Shown piece by piece: positions 5,925 to 10,425 of a stretch of 10,425 nucleotides of DNA (positions within the stretch are counted from its first letter, which is position 1; the number at the start of each line of letters is the position of its first letter). The translations under genes and the position numbers were made by a program. The DNA is from Bacteroidales bacterium UBA5206. Its GTDB lineage: Bacteria > Bacteroidota > Bacteroidia > Bacteroidales > Tenuifilaceae. The notes below the pieces were generated by a model. That model was not told the origin of the DNA. It made no database searches and was given only the letters and a program-made list of their open reading frames with translations. Location of the stretch: NCBI GenBank assembly GCA_002412705.1, contig DHVO01000168.1, positions 1 to 10,425 of the forward strand. The letters run 5' to 3'.

Positions 5925-7121
5925 CTAGAGTTTTAACTTCTTGGCAATTTCTTTTGGAATTGCATTCTTATGCACCATTATGGACATTGTTTTGTACAAA
6001 ACAAATGGTTCCGATGCAAAGAAAAATCCATTGTACTTATCGGTTGTACCCCAGCTATTTTTCACTTTATAGTACTTATTTCCCTTTTGATCTTTAGCAA
6101 TACCAACAATTAACATCCCATGATCGTCGGTTGTTTGATAGTTATCAAATGCCTCTTGACGCATCTCCTGTGTAATCTTTTTCTCAAAACTAGGCCCTTC
6201 AAATTTATAGAGCATAGCCTCCTTTTCGCGAGAAGAGAGCTCTGTCCACTTGGATTTCTCCGAGTTAGACATCTCTGCTAAATTGGCATCAGGAATAACG
6301 GCTACACCATTCTGATAAGAAAACCCTTTTTCGCTAACATCACTTGCCCATGCAACGGAGTAGCCATTATTTATTGCGTTATCAAATACCTGAGCAAACT
6401 CTTCCAAGGGTAAATTATATACACCGCCCCAAGCCCAGTTGTCGGGAACCTCAAGGACAAAATTGCTGTAAAATGGATGGTGTGTATATGAGGTGATGTA
6501 AACATAATCGTCGAGCTTTAGCTCCAACGACTCTGCGTATGATTTTGGATTAAACTCTTTACCATTATACGTAAAAGTAGTAGGGCGAACACCTAGGTAA
6601 GCATTAAGAATTCCATCAAAGCCTGCTTTCCACGCAGTAGATAGCTTACGGTTAGGATTCTTAATAACGGCATCAACATAAGCTTTGGTTACCGCGTCTA
6701 GTTCGCCATGTACATGAGCTTCTTCTCCGTAGCTTAAGCCTGGATAAGCCTCTTCGGGTACGATTCCATACTTTCTTATGGTTTCAATTACATCATAAAA
6801 GGAGCCGCCCCCAGCAAAGTTCATGGAGCCTTGGAGCCTAACGTACTTCTCAGCTTTACCCGCATATACATTGCGTACAATAAACATTTCGGAAAGATCT
6901 ACTGCTGGTTTTCCCATCCTAAGTAGCTCCGTTTCAAGAAAAGCAATGCCAGAGAAGCTCCAACAGGTAGAAGAACGGTGCTGATTCTCAACATCAGTTG
7001 TTTTTACCTCTTTTACCATAGTAAAGGTGTACCCTTCCTGTTTTGGTTCTTGCTCCTGAGCCATTACAGCCGACACAGACATTGTAAGCGCCAGCACAGC
7101 AAGTTTCGTTAATCTATTCAT
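5925..7121 (-). CDS. Secreted C1B cysteine peptidase (bleomycin hydrolase/PepC-like)
   Basis: A papain-fold cysteine peptidase of the bleomycin hydrolase branch, 398 residues, with an N-terminal signal peptide (hydrophobic core at about residues 7-19, cleavage expected after Ala21: VMA-QEQ). It should therefore act in the periplasm or outside, unlike the cytosolic PepC of lactic acid bacteria and eukaryotic bleomycin hydrolase. Catalytic residues are all in place: Gln47 of the oxyanion hole and Cys53 in NQHRSSTCWSFSG, His334 in TTDDHGMLIVG, and Asn355 in VKNSWG. DLSEMF (75-80), SMNFAGGGSFYDV (99-111) and TSYTHHPFYS (210-219) are further conserved stretches. The C-terminus (PKEIAKKLKL) corresponds to the arm that shapes the active site in this family. 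Bacteroidota relatives of similar length exist, so the short size is normal for the secreted type. It is transcribed away from osmC and ends in its own hairpin. Confidence 0.92.
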   Translation of the reverse strand: MNRLTKLAVLALTMSVSAVMAQEQEPKQEGYTFTMVKEVKTTDVENQHRSSTCWSFSGIAFLETELLRMGKPAVDLSEMFIVRNVYAGKAEKYVRLQGSMNFAGGGSFYDVIETIRKYGIVPEEAYPGLSYGEEAHVHGELDAVTKAYVDAVIKNPNRKLSTAWKAGFDGILNAYLGVRPTTFTYNGKEFNPKSYAESLELKLDDYVYITSYTHHPFYSNFVLEVPDNWAWGGVYNLPLEEFAQVFDNAINNGYSVAWASDVSEKGFSYQNGVAVIPDANLAEMSNSEKSKWTELSSREKEAMLYKFEGPSFEKKITQEMRQEAFDNYQTTDDHGMLIVGIAKDQKGNKYYKVKNSWGTTDKYNGFFFASEPFVLYKTMSIMVHKNAIPKEIAKKLKL

Positions 7122-7382
7122 ATTATCGGTTTAGGTATTATTTGTTTTGCTTTGACTAAAATCTATTACAAAGGCTTAAAAATCGGAAAGATTTAATGAA
7201 AAACAAAGCAACTGGATGCATTTGCAACATTACAAAGCATAAACGCCGCACAATAAGACCAATGATAAGCCAAACGGCAAAACCCATTAGGGCCACAGAA
7301 CTAGATAACTTCTTTGCAAAAATCTGATACCCTATCCTAATTTTAAGTTTGCATTTATGATTTTATGGAGAGATTTAAACTC

Positions 7383-7399
7383 TTTAACAGTTTGTTAAA
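7383..7399. promoter_or_regulatory. Interrupted palindrome, candidate operator upstream of osmC-like gene
   Basis: TTTAACA-GTT-TGTTAAA is a perfect 7-bp inverted repeat around a 3-nt centre. It lies about 52 bp upstream of the OsmC -7 box, a place suited to an activator. Its right arm is part of the adjacent 10-nt direct repeat. The regulator is unknown. Confidence 0.4.
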
Positions 7400-7450
7400 C
7401 CAATTGCTAAACCTTTTTGCAAGTATTATGTTTTTATCTACATATTTACA

Positions 7451-7458
7451 TATATTTG
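7451..7458 (+). promoter_or_regulatory. -7 box for the OsmC-family gene
   Basis: TATATTTG matches TAnnTTTG fully. Transcription would begin near 7465, leaving a short leader of about 17 nt before the ATG at 7482. The -33 position holds TATG with a 20-nt spacer rather than TTG, which fits a promoter needing an activator. Confidence 0.5.
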
Positions 7459-7481
7459 TAACCATAAAACGATAAATAGAT

Positions 7482-7877
7482 ATGGACATTCTTTTCACAT
7501 TAGAGGGAAAAAAGCAAGTTAAAGCCCATATGGGGAATCACACAGTGCTAACAGATCAGCCAGTTATGGCTGGTGGTGATGATGCTGCACCAGCACCCTT
7601 CTCCATCTTTTTAGCATCGTTAGGTACATGCGCAGGATTCTATGTAAAGGCCTTTTGCGACTCCCGAGGAATTGCTGCAGACGGTATTAAAATAATCCAA
7701 AAGCATAAGTTTAATCCCATGTCGCACATGATTGAAGATATTGTTATTGACATTCAAGTGCCAGATTCATTTCCAGAAAAGTATAAGGATGCAATAATTA
7801 AAGCAGCAGACCAATGCGCGGTGAAAAAGCACTTACAAAATCCACCATCAATAAAGACTATTGCCACACAGCTATAG
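7482..7877 (+). CDS. OsmC/Ohr-family protein
   Basis: A 131-residue cytosolic protein of the OsmC superfamily, whose known members are thiol-dependent peroxidases that reduce organic hydroperoxides. The two family cysteines are present: Cys50 in ASLGTCAGFYVKAF, at the start of the central helix, and Cys112 in ADQCAVKKHL. An additional Cys59 lies one helix turn further on. PFSIFLASLGTC is the usual OsmC core, and the HPxxK-like end of the C-terminal helix is replaced by KKHLQNPPSIK. The short N-terminus and the wording fit the YhfA-like subgroup rather than Ohr, and members of that subgroup are less well tested as peroxidases, so peroxide defence is probable but inferred. The gene is followed at once by a strong terminator and is monocistronic. 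Confidence 0.9.
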   Translation: MDILFTLEGKKQVKAHMGNHTVLTDQPVMAGGDDAAPAPFSIFLASLGTCAGFYVKAFCDSRGIAADGIKIIQKHKFNPMSHMIEDIVIDIQVPDSFPEKYKDAIIKAADQCAVKKHLQNPPSIKTIATQL

Positions 7878-7896
7878 TAATATGCGTTTAGAGGTT

Positions 7897-7933
7897 AAAA
7901 AAGCGGCTATTTTTAGTCGCTTTTTTATTTTTG
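7897..7933 (+). terminator. Rho-independent terminator after the OsmC-family gene
   Basis: A 13-bp stem with one G-U pair (AAAAAAGCGGCTA at 7897-7909 with TAGTCGCTTTTTT at 7914-7926) has a 4-nt T loop and is followed by ATTTTTG. It begins 19 nt past the stop codon. Its T-tract overlaps a TATTTTTG -7-like sequence, probably by chance. Confidence 0.88.
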
Positions 7934-7935
7934 TT

Positions 7936-7943
7936 TAAGTTTG
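7936..7943 (+). promoter_or_regulatory. -7 box for the ankyrin-protein/lipoprotein unit
   Basis: TAAGTTTG matches TAnnTTTG fully. The expected start near 7950 leaves a leader of about 34 nt before the ATG at 7984. The -33 site, 19 nt upstream, reads TAG and lies inside the preceding terminator, so the promoter is only moderately supported. Confidence 0.42.
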
Positions 7944-7983
7944 GAACAGAAATTGATAATCGCTCCCTATTAAAAAATATTTT

Positions 7984-9393
7984 ATGCGGTATATATATCC
8001 TATAATAGCAAGCGCCCTTTTGCTATTTGGTATCAAAACTCAAGCACAAGATGTAATTATTGATAGCACAAGTATTGCTTGGCAAAAGGCCTTTTATAAC
8101 GAGCAACTACTAGTTCACGCCGACTCGGGGAATATTGAGACTGTTGCATTTCTTTTAAAAAATGGAGCCGATCCAAACTACCAAACTTGGGATGGAATTA
8201 CACCTCTTATGTATGCAACACAAACAGGCAAGCAACAGCTTGTAACCCTGCTGCTACTAAAGGGTGCAAATCCAAATGCAAAACCTGTTGATGGCAACAC
8301 AGCACTACACACGGCAACATTCTTAAATCTAGACACTATTGCAGAGATTCTGATTAAGTATGGAGCCGAGGTTGATGCACCCAACATCAATAATGTTACA
8401 CCACTACACTACTCCATAACAAATGGTTATACCTATTTAACCCAACTACTTATATATTATGGAGCAAATCCAAATAATACAGACCTAATGGGTAACTCCA
8501 CTGTAATGATGGCCACTTATGTGGGAGCTTTTAATACCCTTACCTTTTTACTTGATGAGGGTGTTGATCCTAACCTACCCGACAATAAAGGCAATACTCC
8601 ACTAATGGTTGCTGCTCAGTTTAACGACACCCTTACTATGAGGAAACTATTGGAGTATGGGGCAGATCCATTAGAAAGAAATTATTCAGGTTACAATGCG
8701 TTATCCATAGCAATTTTCTATGGGGCAGCTGATGCGGCACAACTTCTTGTGAACTTAAATGCCGATTCTGTTTCAAAAAGTAAAAAGGATAACTACTTAC
8801 AACTAGCAAAGGAAGCAGAACTAAATGAGGTATATAATCTGCTAAAAAGCAAAGGACATAAAGAATCCATTAAGCCAAGGATTTCCCAAATAACGCCCTA
8901 CGCTGGTGTCATTTTTGGGAATAATGAATTCATGTTTGACGGGGGAATTGGTCTTTATGAAGCACTCACAAAAACAAGTATCATAGTTGGTTATGCTGCA
9001 AGACCTGCTGCAAGAACCATTGAACAATATATTAACAACAGATTATACCAAATGAAAGAAAAGAGAAACTTGCTTTATTTGGGTATTGAAAAGAATTTTG
9101 GCAATATACCTGTAAGATACAACCAAAGCCTAAGCCTACAATTGGGCATAAAAGGGGCATACACACAAGGAAATCTCAAGGGAACATCTATTAACGAAGG
9201 TTCAAAGTTTCTAATAATTCCCTCGTTTGGAATCCTTTACAAGATGGGTGCAGTAAATACATCATTTACAGGTGAGATTATCAAACTGGAGCAAACAAGC
9301 AGTAACCCTCTAAGGATTTCCATTAAATTTGCTGTACCAATTCAAATTGGTAGGTACAGAATAAGACCAAAACAAATTGAATGGTTACAATAA
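7984..9393 (+). CDS. Exported ankyrin-repeat protein with beta-rich C-terminal domain
   Basis: This 469-residue protein has three parts. Residues 1-21 are a Sec signal peptide (cleavage after Ala21, TQA-QDV). Residues about 38-268 are seven consecutive ankyrin repeats with a strict 33-residue period (unit starts near 38, 71, 104, 137, 170, 203 and 236) and an eighth, incomplete capping unit to about 291; each carries the GxTPL...A...G...LL..GA(D/N)PN pattern. Residues about 300-469 change character to alternating polar/hydrophobic strands with glycines (TPYAGVIFG, TSIIVGYAA, LLYLGIEKNF, SLSLQLGIKGAY, LIIPSFGILYKMG, TSFTGEIIKL, RISIKFAVPI), which resembles a small outer-membrane beta-barrel; this is inference from pattern. 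Ankyrin repeats bind proteins. The combination suggests a periplasmic binding arm tethered to the outer membrane. The lipoprotein gene follows after 7 nt, on the same transcript. No catalytic motif is visible. Confidence 0.87.
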   Translation: MRYIYPIIASALLLFGIKTQAQDVIIDSTSIAWQKAFYNEQLLVHADSGNIETVAFLLKNGADPNYQTWDGITPLMYATQTGKQQLVTLLLLKGANPNAKPVDGNTALHTATFLNLDTIAEILIKYGAEVDAPNINNVTPLHYSITNGYTYLTQLLIYYGANPNNTDLMGNSTVMMATYVGAFNTLTFLLDEGVDPNLPDNKGNTPLMVAAQFNDTLTMRKLLEYGADPLERNYSGYNALSIAIFYGAADAAQLLVNLNADSVSKSKKDNYLQLAKEAELNEVYNLLKSKGHKESIKPRISQITPYAGVIFGNNEFMFDGGIGLYEALTKTSIIVGYAARPAARTIEQYINNRLYQMKEKRNLLYLGIEKNFGNIPVRYNQSLSLQLGIKGAYTQGNLKGTSINEGSKFLIIPSFGILYKMGAVNTSFTGEIIKLEQTSSNPLRISIKFAVPIQIGRYRIRPKQIEWLQ

Positions 9394-9400
9394 TTATACA

Positions 9401-9817
9401 ATGAGAACTAAATACCTACTAATAGCTTTTTGCCTAGCACTCCTCACCAGTAGTTGCGATCTAGAACTACTAGAATCGACCGATTGCTCTGATTGCTACA
9501 TAGAAAAGCCAGCTGATTCTTATGTAGATATTAAAGTAACCATTAACAATGAAAACCCTTATGTTCCCATTGAGCTCTACCTGGGAGATTTTGAAAAGGA
9601 GAACCTTATATACCGAGACACAGCAACATCAGCTACTTACACTACAATGCTAGAGATGAACAATAGCTACTCTGTTGTTGCAAAATACCAAAGTAAAAGC
9701 CGAATAATTTATGTAGTAAGTGGAGAAAAACTCCGAACTAAAAAGGACTACGATTCCTGCGAAGAAGTTTGCTACACCATAAAAGGAGATGTAATTGATG
9801 TTAGATTAAAAGAGTAA
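9401..9817 (+). CDS. Cys-rich lipoprotein of unknown function
   Basis: I do not recognise a characterised family. The best start is the ATG at 9401, giving 138 residues that begin MRTKYLL; a TTG eight codons earlier would overlap the previous gene and put polar residues before the signal. The signal sequence ends in LLTSSC with the lipid-bearing Cys19, so the product should be anchored in the outer or inner membrane. Acidic residues directly after the Cys (DLELLE) could allow surface display in Bacteroidota, though they do not match a firm export signal. The mature part contains a CxxC pair (DCSDCY) and a later CxxxC pair (SCEEVC), which may form disulfides, and is otherwise predicted as beta-strands (VDIKVTINNENPYVPIELYL). 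It is translated 7 nt after the ankyrin protein and probably acts with it. Confidence 0.82.
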   Translation: MRTKYLLIAFCLALLTSSCDLELLESTDCSDCYIEKPADSYVDIKVTINNENPYVPIELYLGDFEKENLIYRDTATSATYTTMLEMNNSYSVVAKYQSKSRIIYVVSGEKLRTKKDYDSCEEVCYTIKGDVIDVRLKE

Positions 9818-9858
9818 AAAGATGCTCCCTTTGCCATTGTGCAAAGGGAGCATCTTTT
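9817..9858. terminator. Bidirectional terminator between lipoprotein and UvrA-like genes
   Basis: An 18-bp perfect stem (9817-9834 with 9841-9858) with a 6-nt loop CATTGT. One arm starts AAAA and the other ends TTTT, so the structure works on both strands. It begins on the last base of the lipoprotein stop (9815-9817), and its right arm includes two bases of the UvrA-like stop (9857-9859, minus). Confidence 0.92.
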
Positions 9859-10425
9859 ATAAATAGCTCTTGAGGTATAATCCGGTGTATGATTTTGCAC
9901 ATTTCACAAGATCCTCGGGAACCCCTTCAAAAAGGACTTCTCCCCCATTTTTACCTCCCTCTGGCCCCATGTCAATAATCCAGTCGGCTTGTTTTATAAT
10001 ATCAAGGTTATGCTCTATAATAATAACTGTGTTATTGCTATCAACAAGACGCTTAATGATTTGAGAAAAGTTATGGATATCGGACATATGCAAACCTGTT
10101 GTAGGCTCATCCATAATATAAATATTACCCTGTTTGTTGAGTTCCGCAGCTATTTTTAGTCGCTGCAATTCGCCACCAGAAAGGGTGCTTAACGATTGTC
10201 CCAGTTTAAGGTAGCCCAACCCTACTTCGGAAAGAAGTTGCAACTGAGCCTGTATCCTGGCATTAGCAAAAAATAGCACGCTTTGATCTACAGACATATC
10301 TAGAACATCGGCAATGGACTTTCCCTTATACTTAAGTTTAAGCACTTGTGCATTATAACGTTTGCCTTCGCACTCATCGCACACCGTTTTCACGGCATCG
10401 AGAAAATGAAGTTCAAAACTTAACA
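9857..10425 (-). CDS. UvrA-like ABC ATPase, C-terminal part (partial)
   Basis: The minus-strand frame is open up to the window edge and continues beyond it; the GTG at 10393 is internal. The visible 188 or so residues are the end of a UvrA-type ATPase: VKTVCDECEGKRYN (second half of the UvrA zinc module and the conserved KRYN), YKGKSIADVLDMSV, the ABC signature LSGGE (10183-10169), the Walker B region IYIMDEPTTGLH (10123-10088), IIEHNLDIIKQADWI and DMGPEGGKNGG. UvrA recognises DNA lesions and loads UvrB. The wording LQRLKIAAEL, a GNIYIMDEP directly after it and GLHMSDI, with a short C-terminus ending SYTGLYLKSYL, points to the shorter UvrA2-like class, sometimes linked to drug resistance, rather than housekeeping UvrA; that assignment is moderate. 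The Walker A motifs and DNA-binding domain lie outside. It ends in the shared terminator. Confidence 0.9.
   Translation of the reverse strand, partial: LSFELHFLDAVKTVCDECEGKRYNAQVLKLKYKGKSIADVLDMSVDQSVLFFANARIQAQLQLLSEVGLGYLKLGQSLSTLSGGELQRLKIAAELNKQGNIYIMDEPTTGLHMSDIHNFSQIIKRLVDSNNTVIIIEHNLDIIKQADWIIDMGPEGGKNGGEVLFEGVPEDLVKCAKSYTGLYLKSYL

Larger units (their letters stand above)
7122..7481. other. 360-bp divergent intergenic region, C1 peptidase / OsmC
   Basis: There is no gene here that I can support; the longest small frame (21 codons at 7263-7328) looks random. On the minus strand, TAGATTTT (7165-7158) is a weak -7 candidate for the peptidase. On the plus strand it contains the OsmC promoter, an extra perfect -7 match TAAGTTTG at 7344-7351 without a -33 partner, an interrupted palindrome at 7383-7399, and a direct repeat TTGTTAAACC / TTGCTAAACC at 7392-7401 and 7404-7413. 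The length and the repeats suggest regulation of one or both flanking genes. Confidence 0.5.

Noticed and set aside
7263..7328. 21-codon frame in the peptidase/OsmC intergenic region
   Set aside because: It is very short, has no ribosome-binding context and resembles nothing known to me; random frames of this size are common.
7344..7351. Second perfect -7 match TAAGTTTG upstream of the OsmC-family gene
   Set aside because: No TTG lies 19-21 nt upstream, and the box at 7451-7458 is better placed; in AT-rich DNA such matches occur by chance.
7984..8970. Ankyrin repeats as a sign of a eukaryote-derived effector or transferred gene
   Set aside because: Base composition and codon use look like the neighbours, the signal peptide is bacterial, and periplasmic ankyrin proteins are known in bacteria.

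Overview
The window reads as a chromosomal segment of an AT-rich member of the Bacteroidota, probably an anaerobic or microaerophilic Bacteroidales/Marinilabiliales-type organism. Supporting signs are -7 boxes of the TAnnTTTG type, few Shine-Dalgarno sequences, a secreted bleomycin-hydrolase-like C1 peptidase of a type I associate with Bacteroides relatives, a stand-alone rubredoxin, an acidic-type PepD dipeptidase and a short lipoprotein with a TSSC lipobox. I cannot name the genus. No tRNA, rRNA, CRISPR array, insertion sequence or phage gene was seen.

Layout. Positions 1-483 (minus) hold the N-terminal two thirds of a CysQ-type 3',5'-bisphosphate nucleotidase, cut by the window edge. Positions 767-2272 (plus) encode PepD, followed by a strong terminator. 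A TauE/SafE-type permease (plus) comes next and converges on a 52-residue rubredoxin (minus, 3176-3334); the two share one bidirectional terminator. Positions 3487-5352 (plus) form a tight three-gene operon: a small secreted repeat protein, a VTC-fold polyphosphate-polymerase-domain protein and a DUF4956 membrane protein. It starts from a good Bacteroidota promoter (TTG-N19-TTACTTTG). Only 5 bp later it runs into a convergent SiaC-family (DUF1987) gene. A secreted C1 peptidase (minus, 5925-7121) and an OsmC-family gene (plus, 7482-7877) diverge from a 360-bp intergenic region that contains a perfect interrupted palindrome. Positions 7984-9817 (plus) hold a two-gene unit: an exported ankyrin-repeat protein with a beta-strand-rich C-terminal domain, then a Cys-rich lipoprotein of unknown function. 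It converges through an 18-bp bidirectional terminator on the C-terminal part of a UvrA-like ABC ATPase (minus, 9857 to the window end).

How the genes may work together. The best candidate for a little-described system is the 3487-5352 operon. A soluble polyP-polymerase domain and a multi-pass membrane protein are encoded with overlapping ends, which recalls, as inference only, the joined catalytic and membrane parts of the eukaryotic VTC complex. The second candidate is the ankyrin/putative-barrel protein with its lipoprotein partner, which suggests an envelope assembly. Most other genes are ordinary housekeeping or stress functions: peptide turnover, PAP hydrolysis, anion export, electron transfer, peroxide defence and DNA repair or UvrA2-like ATPase.
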